A DNA stretch of 64,000 nucleotides from Siphonodentalium dalli (Eukaryota; Mollusca; Scaphopoda; Gadilida; Siphonodentaliidae): NCBI GenBank assembly GCA_032622095.1, contig CP136062.1, forward strand, positions 38,562,918 to 38,626,917, in the 5' to 3' direction. Numbering within the stretch: position 1 is the stretch's first letter; each line of letters opens with the position of its first letter. The notes below the pieces were generated by a model that saw only the letters and a program-made list of their open reading frames with translations, made no database searches and was not told the DNA's origin. The position numbers and the translations under genes are program-made. Below, one piece after another: positions 10,546-21,535 of the stretch.

Positions 10546-11689
10546 TTGTGCTTTTATATGGGAGTCTTGATCTCGTCACATAAATTTGTGCATTTCTGGG
10601 CATCGCGCAATGCGTTCACACAACAATTTACTGATTGTTTAGTAAAGGTGTCTACTAAAATGAACGGACGTCTTTTTATGCAGTTATGTGAAAGGCCCAG
10701 TGCTGACTCTTTTGTTTAAAGGTACGGTTGGCCTTGGCGGTGGGTATCCTGTGAAATTATTTCCACCCGTCAAAAAACGCCACAAACAGAAAGAACAACA
10801 AAATGTAGACAGACTTTGTCCGTATACAAATAAGAAATATCGCATAAACAGTATGTTATTGTCATATCTTTGACCATTGTTATGTAAACAAAAGCATAAA
10901 AAGTTACTTTTCTGGTGTTTGTTTATATTATGATGGTAAACATAAAGAGCGTTCTTTGTTGATGAATTCCCGAATAAAGAGCGTTTATGCCATTTTATGC
11001 AGCATTTTGCTGTCTTCTGTAACACAATCAGGCTCTTGATTATGTAAAATATAGTAAATCATTATGATAACATGCTGTTTACGCGATGGTCCTGGTATAT
11101 ATGAACGAAACTGTATGCATTTTAATGTTTTTCTGTTTACGGTGATTGGAACAAATATAAATATTTTCGACAACTAAGGCCTCACGTGCCTTTAAACTAA
11201 TGCGCCTTTCTAATATTGAAAACCGGTGTGCGTGTTATTAAACATGTTTGCTTAATTAACCTAAGTGCGTGTTCGAAATTCGTTGTACGAGTTCTTGCAG
11301 AAATAATACTGGATTTCAAAATGCATACCGTATACATGCCTTTCATCTTGTTATAACATCTGGGTTCAACATATAAGTATGCTGAGATGCTAGCCTATTT
11401 GGAGACAAATAACATACATTCAGAGAACAGCCGACAGGGTCTCGCCTAACGATTGAAATCGTAAATTTGGAAATTATTCAAGAAATAAGGTAATAAATTT
11501 CTTTTGTGACACGATTAATACATTGTTTCGACAATGGATTACTTCTTCCCATTGATGGTTCATACTCACACCTGTTTAATCTGATATGGATATTATCATT
11601 GTTTTGTTTCATACTCACCGATTTTGTGCAGTAGCTTCGACGTGAAAATAAAAAAAAATGACCGCTGTACTTAGTTCGCGTAACCGTAG
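10546..11689. other. No identifiable gene
   Basis: No domain-bearing reading frame and no repeat clear enough to define. Short open frames at 10684-11025 (minus) and 10688-10873 (plus) overlap each other and look incidental. Confidence 0.35.
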
Positions 11690-11985
11690 ATCGAGTTCAC
11701 GGATCTCCAGTGTGATAATGTTGGTGTATTTATTTTTGAATTTTATAATGATTTTTTAAATGTAGGTCAAGTGATGTAATTCCAGAAAAAAAATCTAATA
11801 TATATATTTATTGCAAAATTTTATAATTTACCAAGCGGACCCGCCAGATAAATACCTGTTTCCAATACCATATCAAGTCACACCCAAACGTATGTGCAAC
11901 TCTGTAACTTTTGCTCCGCAGATTGTCGTGGAAATCGCCATTCAAAATTGTTCACTTGACCTCCCTCTTAATTTAAAAGAAAGGT
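11690..11985 (-). repeat. Inverted repeat, right arm (partner 7848-8062)
   Basis: Reverse complement of the left arm: CGAGTTCACGGATCTC first, then after an AT-rich insertion of about 100 bp GACCCGCCAGATAAATAC, AAGTCACACCCA, GTGCAACTCTGTAACTTTTG and CACTTGACCTCCCTC. Divergence from the left arm is clearly greater than between duplicate copies A and B. Confidence 0.8.
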
Positions 11986-12168
11986 ATTGTCAGCCTCTCA
12001 CATCTATGTTAAAATACATTGCTGTCGATTAATAATTTCTGAAATTCTACATACAATGAAGACGGTGATCTGATAAAATCAAGGTCTTTTGCCAGATCCA
12101 GAGAAATTCTTTATTGAAAATCTCTGCCATTTTGGCTGGATTTATGCAAAACGTGCATCTCCCCTTAA

Positions 12169-12625
12169 CCCTTTACCCAACAAAACGGCCAAAAACGCCC
12201 AAATAAAGCTTCAATAACCTAAAATATCTTGGGTATATCTCAATAGAACCATAAAAATATGGATATCATTGGAACCGGTTCATTGACCACATTGTGATGG
12301 TTACAGTTATGCCCTGTGCCAATGCATTCTCTTATATATGCGAGTCGACCATATGTCGCCTCGCATATATAAGAGAATGCATTGGCCTAAAAAATTCTTT
12401 TTTTTAACACTTTTTACCATTTTTTCTTACATTCTTTTAACAATTTTATAATTTTTTCTTACATTTTTTAACAATTTTTATAATATTTTCTACATTCTTT
12501 GACAATTTTATCATTTTTAATATGTGTTAAGCCAATGCATTCTCTTATATATGCGAGGCGACCTATGGTCGACTCGCATATATAATAGAATGCACTGGCA
12601 CAGGGCCGTTCTGTTGGGTAAAGGG
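12169..12625. mobile_element. piggyBac-type MITE with two internal 67-bp palindromes
   Basis: Flanked exactly by TTAA (12165-12168 and 12626-12629). Termini are CCCTTTACCCAACA at the left and its reverse complement at the right, the CCCTTT start and TTAA target being typical of piggyBac. Inside, two copies of one palindrome (12319-12385 and 12532-12598) face each other around an A/T-rich core with the motif TTTTTCTTACATT repeated. It has no coding capacity, so it would need a transposase supplied in trans. A sister copy in opposite orientation is at 13774-14168. Confidence 0.88.
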
Positions 12626-13109
12626 TTAATATCTCTGTGGAACATCACGCTCTCGCTGTAGGGGGGGGGGGGGTATAAAATGATTCCCAGAAATGACGCA
12701 GAATAAGCCTCCACGAAAGTAAACGCATTACATATGCTTTTTCTTGCATTTTCGTGATCAACTGGTGTCAATCTAGCTGGGTAAACATGATTGGAGTGAC
12801 CTGTAGGCTTCAATTCATTGAATTTGACCAAAACGTTAACACTGTCGCCTATGGCAAACCATTTAGTTCAGCGATTCCTATAAGAAAAATTTGAATTTTA
12901 CGAAATTTCACGTTTCGCCATGTTAAGTTGTTAATTTCATATTTTTTTATATTCAAATGATAATGGCGAAATGTTCGACAGATTTAAAGAACACAAAAAC
13001 AGTAGATAGTAAAGACAGTGATAAATCTGGGAATTTTGTATGGGCAGTAAGTACCATGAGAGGGGTCTGGGGTCTAAGAAAGGGCAGCACGCCAATTTTT
13101 TACCCTGTG
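12626..13109. other. No identifiable gene; 13-base G tract at 12661-12673
   Basis: Intervening DNA with no recognisable coding exon. A long G run begins 32 bp after the MITE end. Confidence 0.35.
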
Positions 13110-13176
13110 CCAATGCATTCTCTTATATATGCGAGTCGACCATATGTCGCCTCGCATATATAAGAGAATGCATTGG
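13110..13176. repeat. 67-bp palindrome, solitary copy
   Basis: Same palindrome as in the piggyBac MITEs: starts CCAATGCATTCTCTTATA, centre GTCGACCATATGTCG, ends with the reverse complement. It is preceded by ACCCTGTG as in the MITEs, but the MITE termini are absent. It could be a MITE remnant or an independent unit. Confidence 0.85.
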
Positions 13177-13349
13177 ACTAAGAATGTTTTATCATTTTTT
13201 TATTATAAATTTTTCAGAAAATCCTCCTGTCGTGATCATGTTTATCAACTTGGGGGGGGGGGTCTTAGAATGAAAATAGGTACAAAAAAGGGGAACATCG
13301 CCGAGCACGCATACATTTTTAGCTCCTTTTAAAGGTTTTGAATTGTTAA

Positions 13350-14673
13350 GAGCTTTGCTAACCCATTTTCAACCCAAATTTGAAGGAGTGAAAATAAGGA
13401 TTCTGTTCAATTTTATTAGTAATCACAGCAACCAAACCCATAGATGCACCATTTTAACAGTTAAAGTCATGATGGATTATCTTAGAAATACAAAATGTGA
13501 ACTTTATAGATGTTTTAAAAAATATTTATTTGAGCCCAAATCCAACAAACACAAAATCAATTTCTAAGAACAAAATATGGAAATGTGTACTAAATACTGT
13601 GAACAACGATGAACAATAAAGTTATATTCATATTTACCAAGTGTTCTTTGACAAACTTAATTAAAACCAGCTGTTTACAAATGATAGATTCACTTCCCAA
13701 ACTTGGCTGACTGGGGAGCTGGAAGCAGTTGGTTAATTATTGACAGTGGTGAATTGATAATATAACTTATTAACCCTTTACCCAAACAGAAGGGCCATGT
13801 GCCAATGCATTCTCTTATATATGCGAGTCGACCATAGGTCGCCTCGCATATATAAGAGAATGCATTGGCTTAACACATTAAAAATTATAAAATTGTTAAA
13901 GAATGTAAGAAAAAATGGTAAAAAGTGTTAAAAAAAGATTATTTTTTTAGGCCAATGCATTCTCTTATATATGCGAGGCGACCTATGGTCGACTCGCATA
14001 TATAAGAGAATGCATTGGCACAGGGCATAACTATAACCATCACAATGTGGTCAATGAGCCGGTTCCAATGATATCCATATTTGTATGGTTTTATTGAGAC
14101 AGACCCAAGATATTTTAGGCTGTTGAAGCTTTATTTGGCCTGTTTTGGCCGGTTTGTTGGGTAAAGGGTTAAGCTTCAATTTTTCACACCACCCTGTAGC
14201 CACTAAATAGGTCACCAATCATGGAATAATCCCTTACAGTCCAGTGGCCACACAGGCTGATAACAATCCCAGCGACACTGGACACAAGGTGACCCGTAAT
14301 CCACCCATCAAGTGTCACGTTATGGACATAATTACTGAGAAAGTAAATCTACCATTTGTAAATAAGTGGTTCTGAGTAACTTTTTCAAAGAGCGTTTGGT
14401 AAATATGAATATATTTTTATTGTTCATCATTCTTCAGTGTTCAGTACACATTCCCATATTATTTTCTTAGATATGGACTTTGTGTTTGTTGGATTTGGGT
14501 TCGAAAAAATAGATTTTAAAAACCTCTATAAATTTCACATATAGTCTTTCCAACATAATCCATCGTGGTATTCTACATCAATGAGTTTGGTTACTGTGAT
14601 TTTGTAATAAAAGTGAACATAATCGTTTATTTTGACTCCATCAAAATTTTGGGAAATTGGGGTAGCAATGTCC
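13350..14673. mobile_element. TTAA-flanked inverted-repeat element, second member, with nested MITE
   Basis: TTAA at 13346-13349 and 14674-14677 brackets arms that are diverged relatives of those of 8255-9191. They share AGCTTTGCTAACCCA, TTAGTAATCACAG, TAGAAATACAAAATGTGAA, AATATGG and TGTACTRA in order, then the reverse complement. The spacer is interrupted by a complete piggyBac MITE (13774-14168), so this element was in place first. Confidence 0.75.
13774..14168. mobile_element. piggyBac-type MITE, second copy, inverted relative to the first
   Basis: TTAA at 13770-13773 and 14169-14172, starts CCCTTTACCCAAACAG and ends CTGTTTTGG..TTGTTGGGTAAAGGG. The 67-bp palindromes lie at 13802-13868 and 13952-14018. 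The block containing ATCACAATGTGGTCAATGA, which precedes the palindromes in the first MITE, follows them here in reverse complement, showing opposite orientation. Confidence 0.88.
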
Positions 14674-14734
14674 TTAAAAGGGGATAATGATCTAGTTTGT
14701 TTTCATTTGATATGAATGATCTTCAACTCGTCAT

Positions 14735-14817
14735 GTTGGATAAGATTTCATGAAACTCGTTTGATAAGTTTGATTCACAACTCGTCTACGAATCGTTGTG
14801 AATCAAATTTATCCAAC
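14735..14817. repeat. Imperfect hairpin
   Basis: TTTGATTCACAA (14769-14780) pairs with TTGTGAATCAAA (14796-14807), and outer GTTGGATAA pairs with TTATCCAAC. ACTCGT recurs three times between and beside the arms. Confidence 0.7.
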
Positions 14818-14819
14818 AC

Positions 14820-15120
14820 TGCATGAAAACTGGAATTTATTCATTGCATAAATTCCGGATAAATGTGCATAAATCCGGATAAATCAGAAATTTATTCACT
14901 GAATAAATGTGAATAAATCCGGAAATTTATGCACATTTATTCACAATTTATTCATGAATAAAGGCCGACATTTATACACAATTTATTCACTGAATAAACC
15001 CACGTTTATTCAGCAGAATAAACTCGGCATTTATTCGTACGTTTATGCACATTTATTATCGACCTGTTTATGCATAAATGCGAAATTTATTCACTGAATA
15101 AAGCTGCATAAATATATAGG
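14820..15120. repeat. Degenerate TTTATTCACTGAATAAA array
   Basis: Around twenty variants of the self-complementary-type motif TTTATTCAVTGAATAAA, with ATAAATCCGGATAAAT and TTTATGCACATTTATTC mixed in. Motifs occur in both orientations without fixed spacing. Confidence 0.8.
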
Positions 15121-15180
15121 GCTACATTTATTCTGGTTATATACTCCAGTGTATGCACATTTATACCCCGTATAAATTAT

Positions 15181-15550
15181 TTGGATTTGAACATATATAT
15201 CCATATATATTTGTGAAATCTACTTTATGGTGACATTTGGCTTGTAACCAGCATATAAGGCGAAACGGGTGTGTATATCTAACTATACATATACACATGT
15301 GTCGCCCTGATTCTGGTATCTCCATGTGTAGTAATTTGCCAACAAAATGCTGCCCTATTGTTGGTTATACCAGTCACAAATATAATATGAACTACTTGGA
15401 CATGGCACTGTGTGTCATAGTTGTATCTTGCCGTCATCAATTTTCGTAGTCTCGGTAATAAAGAATAAAAATTAAATAATTAAGTGATCGCATGGGAAAT
15501 AAGTATAAACGATAAAATATTAAAACTAAAATAAGAATTTTTTTTTCTGC
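15181..15550. other. No identifiable gene
   Basis: AT-rich DNA between two arrays. Nothing recognised on either strand. Confidence 0.35.
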
Positions 15551-15556
15551 TGAAGA

Positions 15557-16100
15557 GTGATATCGCCCTTCAAGGAACAAATTTTTTTACGGGATTCAAA
15601 ATTGTATAACATCATGGATTTATTGTACATTGAATTTTTATGCGATATGACAAAGCGTGATATCACCCTTTCATCGCCACAATTTTACTCGATTCAAACT
15701 TCAAAACGGGATTACATCATGGACTTACTGTACAATGGATTTATATGTGATATGGCAAAGGGTGATATTACCCTTCCATTACCATAATTTTACGCGATTC
15801 TAACTTCAAGACCAGATTACATCACGGATATATTGTACAATGAATTTATATGTGAACTGGCAAAGGGTGATATCACCCTTCCATGATCACTATTTTACGC
15901 GATTCTAACTTCAAAACGGGATTACATCATGAATATATTGTACAATGAATTTATATGTGAACTGGCAAAGGGTGATATGACCCTTCCATGATCACTATTT
16001 TGCGCGATTAATACTTCAAAACGGGATTACATCATGGATATATTGTACAATGGATGTATATGTGATGCTAGCAAATGATGATATCACCCTAACATGACCA
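15557..16100 (+). repeat. 105-bp minisatellite, about five copies
   Basis: The junction motif GGGTGATATCACCCTTCC recurs at about 15557, 15657, 15762, 15867, 15972 and 16077, with 105 bp between the middle copies. Each unit includes TTTTACGCGATTC, GGGATTACATCATGG and TGTACAATG. The 105-bp unit is a multiple of three, which keeps a reading frame open for 76 codons at 15557-15787; I regard that as a by-product. GGGTGATATCACCC is a perfect palindrome. Confidence 0.92.
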
Positions 16101-17118
16101 CAATTGCAATTTTACGCGATTAAACTGATGCGAATTGATGAAAGAATGAATCTGCAACTTAAATTGTGAAATAGCTTTATTTCATATTCACATATATTTT
16201 AACTTACCCTTGGTAAAATTTATAATTAGAAAAGGAATTTAAAAACTGAAATGATGTGGAGATCATTTTCTAACCCAAGCATTTACCCCATTGCAGACGA
16301 TGCCTTAGTTTAGACAGAACATGCGAAAACAAACGTATTTGTATATACATAATCCATATAAATACTTGCCTCATGCAGCTAATAGTTCGCATTACTCGTG
16401 GAACACGTCTGCGCTGTAGCAGTGTTGAGAGGAAAAGAAAGCTATCTCAAACGCTTGCTTCTGTTATCTGATACAGTTCTCGCATATGTATGCTTGCTGG
16501 CGACATATGGTAATAATTAAATTATGGGCTCAGAATGAAACCGGCGGCCAGTTGCAGAAATAAGCAAAATTAATGCACGACATCTATAAGTTATTCGTTA
16601 TATGTACATCGCCGGGCCAACATTAAGATTCTCGATTTATTTAGTTATGATACCTGATTTGGTATAACTGAATGCCTGCATTATGAGAGCGGTACATTAT
16701 CTGTAGGGCGTTTTGTCAGGATACCTGATGTAAAATATATTCAGCCATGGGCCTTTTGTGGGTAAATGTTGTCAGAATGTCATTTGACTCAATGGTGTTA
16801 AAATGACATCAAATGTTTACCACATTGCTATAAATGTTCACTGGCGACATAATAGCTCTACCGACCCCGGCACTGTTCCAAGAAAGGCGAATTTAATATG
16901 CATAAATGCATGCATACATTCAGGGTCCTAAATTAATGCAACATTTATATTTTATAAATCTTCATGCAGTGCAACTAGTTTCATAAAATATTATATCCCA
17001 ACATAACGAGTTGGAGATCCTCTATGTATAATATATCAATCAAAGACATATTATGGACTTGTTCGGGTGCATGCAACTGTAAGTTAGTACTCAGGCGCTA
17101 TGCCAACTGGAGGAATGC
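16101..17118. other. No identifiable gene or repeat
   Basis: About 1 kb without recognisable coding sequence, terminal repeats or arrays. Confidence 0.35.
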
Positions 17119-17208
17119 GTCATTCTACTAACATAACCGAAAATGTCAAGCAAATCGACCTCACGACTCCATGGAAAACATCGTCTCAAATACGTTCAAT
17201 TGTAAATA
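17119..17208 (+). repeat. Left half of a repeat interrupted by a TA element
   Basis: CATTCTACTAACATMRMCG, then CAAGCAAATCGACC and GAAAACATCGTC, match 21349-21425 in order. The match stops at GTAAATA where the element at 17209 begins, and the other half resumes at 19545. Confidence 0.75.
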
Positions 17209-19544
17209 CACAGTTAGAAAAAATACCGTCGTTTCAACGGTCTGAGACCGCGCACTATCGCTGCCAACATTTGACCGTTAAACATACGGTCAGACCGTAG
17301 CATGTTCCACGGTATAAAACCGTTTAAGTAACGGGCAGACCGTAACCAATAACTGTCAGACCAATGGTATTTTTCATGGGTCAACACCAATTGTTTGCTC
17401 TTAATTTGCTAATTTACCATGTAATTAGCCAGGTTCCCATGATGATAATATGATTCCCCGGTAGGCATTACGATTCATGTTTTTGAATGGTCGAAACTTG
17501 TATTATTCGTAACTGAAAAATACATCTTAGTTCTTATGTTACGATCATATTTTTGATGAAATGTAAATCCTCAATGCATAAAGTGATAGACAATACTTAT
17601 GAAACTTTGCAGTTTGCAGAGGATAAAGCTTGTTATCTGCCTCGTAGAATTTAATCCGGAAAAGGCTGCGCACGCGTAATGTGTTCGCCTTTCACTAACT
17701 ACTGTTTAAATATGGCTGTAAATAAAAAACGTTACTAGTAATAGCTGATAAGCCAACCCATCACTATTCAGTTATGAGAAATACTAATTTCGACCATTCT
17801 AAAACATGAATTGGCATGCCCTTTTAAGCCATAAAAAGAACAAAGCTACATGTTTCACATTTAAAACTCAAATGTATGTACATGTAAAAGTCAAATATCT
17901 TAATGGCATACTTTTTGGTAACTTGTAAGGCGTGAAATTGTCCAGTCACTTGTAAACAGTTTTTGTTTTAGCAGGTGAATCCGTACATCATGGCAGTACG
18001 GTACGAGTCTGAAGAAGTGGTATTTTTAGGCGCACCTTTATTGCGATATTGAGTGTGCTTAATTTAGAAAAGGCGTGATTATAGCACACTACCAAAAATC
18101 TGCCGCGCTTATTATTGCAATATTGAACGCAAAATATTGCGATACTAAGCAAGCTAAATTTCATACAAACCCGATAGTGTTATATTTATATTAGATAAAT
18201 AATGTGCATATATTGTACATATAGTGTACATACCATATAGCATTTGCAACTATAATTATATACATATCTAAAACATTGTCTCTATTTAGACAATAAACAA
18301 TATAGAAGAAACAATAATTTGATTTAAATGTCGCAATTTTGAGCTCAAGATGTCGCAATATTAAGCGCAAAATATTGAGATATTAAGCGCAAACTATTGC
18401 AGTAATATCACAATCGACATGCTTATAAGCGGTTCCACTTGCTATATTTCGATATTGGGCGCGAAAATAGCGCGCTTAATATACCACTTCTTTTGACTGG
18501 TACTGTATATCAATAACGGCTAGATGTGATTGGAACCTACAAGACAACAGCAGATCCCATAATAACTGTGCGCAATGACTTGGCGACAATGTTCTCCTGT
18601 TGTCGCGCATTTTCCATGACATTTTGGTATCACAACCACTTAGTATCAATGTCAGCCAAAGATGAACATGCAACCAATAATGTACTGCCGGTAAATTGTC
18701 GTAATAACTTGACGTTAACATGGCGAATGATGACAATGTCTCATGTCCACACGTTTCAATGAAAATTCAGAACACTGTCAACATAATTGTCAACATTATA
18801 ATAGTAATACTGTAGCTGCTCGTTGAGTCGTTGTTATTATTGTCACTATTGGTTGACATCGAAGCTATTGTTAATTGTATCTGTATCCTCTTGCGTCAGT
18901 AAATGTGAGTGTTTTGATACTAAGTCACACACTGTCAATTTCAACATCACTCAGTCGAATGAAGTCAGACCCCCGATCGTGCCATGAATCGATTGCCAGA
19001 ATGAATCCCTGCGCTCTAATTTAGTGGAAATTGTCAATGATTAAGCCGATTTTCGCAGAATTGAAATTTGTCCGGTTATCAAAGGAACCGAAATCAGACC
19101 GTCTTAACTGTCCACAGTGGAAAAGGTAACAGTTTCCCAAAAACAATAATTTGCGATTAAATATGCAACGCCAAATACAAAATGGCGAAAAAAAGATCTT
19201 AAGGTAGTGCTAAAGCGGGAACTTAACCCCGGTGTGAATTACTTTCTCATCAATATACGTACCGACCCGATTCACACAGTGTGAATGCCGATAGTATATA
19301 CATATTAAATAACAGTAGAGTAAGATTCAGTCATACGCATGGAGTCATTGTCGTATATAATATGGTCGCCGATAAATATACTATTGAATTTTGACGCAAT
19401 GACTTTGAATCACGAAAATATTTAATTTAGACAATTTTCATGGGCACATCAAATAACGGTATGGGACCGTCAAACTGACGAAACGGCATGAGGCCGTCTA
19501 TTATGACGGTCCGAAACCGTCGAACCGACAGTAATTTCTAAGTG
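17209..19544. mobile_element. 2.3-kb TA-flanked inverted-repeat transposon, non-autonomous
   Basis: TA lies on both sides (17207-17208, 19545-19546). The left end CACAGTTAGAAA is mirrored by TTTCTAAGTG at the right, and both subterminal regions (17225-17345 and 19455-19530) are full of ACGGTCWGACCGT-type motifs in inverted order. Host DNA left and right joins to GTAAATATTTAC, exactly the sequence found uninterrupted at 21430, so an empty site is present in the same window. No transposase frame was found; a 512-bp MITE is nested inside. Tc1/mariner-type affinity is inferred from the TA target only. Confidence 0.8.
17994..18505. mobile_element. 512-bp MITE nested in the TA element
   Basis: The left end CAGTACGGTACGAGTC, then GAAGAAGTGGTAT, is mirrored at the right by ATACCACTTCTTTTGACTGGTACTG. 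Subterminal GCGCTTAATATT / AATATTGCGATA motifs recur many times in both orientations. The right flank is TA, but the left flank is GG, so the target duplication is not clear. Confidence 0.7.
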
Positions 19545-19640
19545 TATTTACATCTCAATTCGGGGCACAACTATCGGAGATAAACAAACGAAAATATTTC
19601 GCAACCAGGAGTCATTGCATTTAATTGATATATAAGAATG
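19545..19640 (+). repeat. Right half of the interrupted repeat
   Basis: TATTTAC followed by CTATCGGMGATAAAC, AACGAAAA, TTTCGC and TGCATTTAATT matches 21428-21530. Together with 17119-17208 it rebuilds the order seen there. Confidence 0.75.
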
Positions 19641-19770
19641 ACTGTGTATATGGTCAATGTTGATATAATATTTGTAAATAATAACTAATGTTGAGCAAGA
19701 TTATGCTCCATTTCTATTTGATTACCCACAGCCGAGTGTTTCGCATCACTTTAAAACTACTTGGGGGGGT

Positions 19771-19888
19771 CTCTATTTATGGTATGGTTTGTAATAAATA
19801 TGTATTCTCTATTTAGGGTATGGTGTCCAATAAATATATATGCTCTATTCAGGGTATGGTGTGTAATAAATATGTATTCTCTATTTAG
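19771..19888 (+). repeat. 36-bp tandem repeat, three copies
   Basis: CTCTATTTAGGGTATGGTGT followed by AATAAATATGTATT is repeated at 19771, 19807 and 19843, with a partial fourth copy. It follows a seven-base G tract. Confidence 0.9.
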
Positions 19889-20299
19889 TTCTTGGCGCGC
19901 CGTCACCAGACTACCTACAAGCTAAGGTGAGTAAATTATAATTATGATTACACGCCAGTGGGGTGGGGTCAGAAATAATGTTCAGGCACGTATGCCGATT
20001 TTTGTCCTTTCGTCGACCCTTGTTGGGACACACCCACCCCACGTCAAAATGTTTGTCTGTTTTCGGAAGTTTTTTTCCGACCAGCTGTATATGAATTTAT
20101 GTGCATACTATTGTCATGGATGTTAACATTGACATGTAGATATGAACGAGTCATTTTGGAGTCATTTTGGGGTCATTTGGCCAAAAAAAAATGGGGAAAA
20201 ACATGCGGACAAAATTGTGCCATGATGAGACGGCATATGCCCCACTCTATTCAGTTACACATATATTTAATGGAAAAAGTAATGTGTGTCTCTTTCAGA

Positions 20300-20606
20300 T
20301 ATCATGTTATTATCCGTGTGTAACAATTTTTTACAATTTTAATAATTTGTTCTTGTATTCTTTAACAATTTTATAATTTCACCCATACAGAGCCCCATAC
20401 AAACATGAGCAGACGACACTCTTCTATATGCTTCTATATATGTGTGGGGCTCCCTGCAGGGTAATAGATGTTTTTTATTTTATGTCCTAAAAATTGTAAG
20501 AAACATTTATTTAAAAAAACATGATAAAAAATTGTTAGGCCAATGCATTCTCGTATATATACGAGGCGACCTATGGTCGACTCGCATATATAAGAGAATG
20601 CATTGG
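20300..20606. mobile_element. Decayed piggyBac-MITE relative ending in the 67-bp palindrome
   Basis: The palindrome at 20540-20606 (with GTATATATACG variants at its left arm) is preceded by CAATTTTTTACAATTTT / TTCTTTAACAATTTTAT stretches like the core of the MITEs at 12169 and 13774, and followed by GCACAGGGT as in those. The CCCTTT terminus and TTAA flanks are not recognisable. Confidence 0.65.
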
Positions 20607-20609
20607 CAC

Positions 20610-21250
20610 AGGGTAAAAAAAACCGACTTACAACTGGATTTGATATTGCGTGTCACATTTGTTGTACATAAATGAGGTCTGGGTCATGCTTATTATATGC
20701 CAGGTTCTTTAGATGTAGGCTTCTTTGCTTGGTTCTTTGATTGTCTACACTGTTTCAGACTGATCGGTCCTTTATTAGTGACGTGACCTGTTGAGTCATC
20801 GATACATATTGTGTCTGGATGTCGAAATCCAACATTACTATCCGGTTATACTTTTTGTGGCCGCATTATTGTCAAAGTACATTTTATGTTCCATGTTGCA
20901 TCATTTCATGACACAAACCCATATTTTTACAATTGAGGGTCAAATTTATGAAAAAATATCTTGGTTGACACTGATAAGTTATAGTGTGCACGAATTAGTC
21001 GGAGCACTACTAGACTACTAAAACATTTTTATAGCCTAATATATACATGTATAGGAGAGGTTTTTAAATGTGTAAGATACCTTTCGATGCCCTTGCAACT
21101 GAGCAAAAGAAAAGATCTGTCTATACAGTCTAATAAAAAGTTTTCGGTAGGCACCTTTTTCTTGGGTAGGTAGGGAAACCCTAAACAGTTAAATTTTTTT
21201 TTTTGGCCTTACAGATAGAACTACTGTATTGTGGGTGACAATGGTTGGTA
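20610..21250. other. No identifiable gene
   Basis: Nothing recognised in this stretch beyond A/T-rich runs. Confidence 0.35.
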
Positions 21251-21318
21251 CAGTAATACCCAAAGTAATTGACCCCTCAACCACAGCAGAATTATGGGTA
21301 ACATTTCAGGATTTTGTC
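21251..21318 (+). mobile_element. Half copy of the 129-bp TA MITE
   Basis: Starts TA|CAGTAATACCCAAAGTAA and follows the left arm of the copies at 479-957 up to ACATTTCAGGATTTT, then stops. The right arm is missing. Confidence 0.7.
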
Positions 21319-21348
21319 GAAAATATGGCTTGTTGCCATTCATCGGAA

Positions 21349-21535
21349 AGCATTCTACTAACATCGACGGAAATCTGAAGCAAATCGACCGTATAACACT
21401 CAACAGAAAACATCGTCAGAACTACACTCAAATGTAAATATTTACTACTCGATGCTGGACGCATCTATCGGCGATAAACTAACGAAAACGATTTCGCCAT
21501 CGAGATTCACTGCATTTAATTAATACTAGCAGGGT
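21349..21535 (+). repeat. Uninterrupted copy of the repeat split at 17119/19640
   Basis: Contains both halves joined by TGTAAATATTTAC, providing the empty site for the TA transposon. It ends where the Helitron-like terminus at 21536 begins, inside TTAATTAATA. Confidence 0.75.

Larger units (their letters stand above)
1..11693 (+). repeat. Segmental duplication, copy A (direct repeat of 52056-64000)
   Basis: The whole interval reappears in the same order and orientation at 52056-64000. Rows compared by eye usually differ at zero to two positions per 60 bases. The offset is 52055 at the start and 52307 at the end; the net 252-bp difference is almost entirely explained by four indels: 24 bp present only here (1157-1180), and 111, 45 and 110 bp present only in copy B. 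Copy A begins at or before the window edge, so its true left end is unknown. On the right the match is lost only because the window stops. Confidence 0.97.

Noticed and set aside
12169-12625. Two head-to-head promoters with TATATA boxes inside the palindromes
   Set aside because: The TATATA stretches are part of the 67-bp palindrome and recur in every copy without any adjacent reading frame.
15557-15787. 76-codon frame in the 105-bp repeat
   Set aside because: Produced by the repeat length being a multiple of three; later units contain stops and frame breaks.
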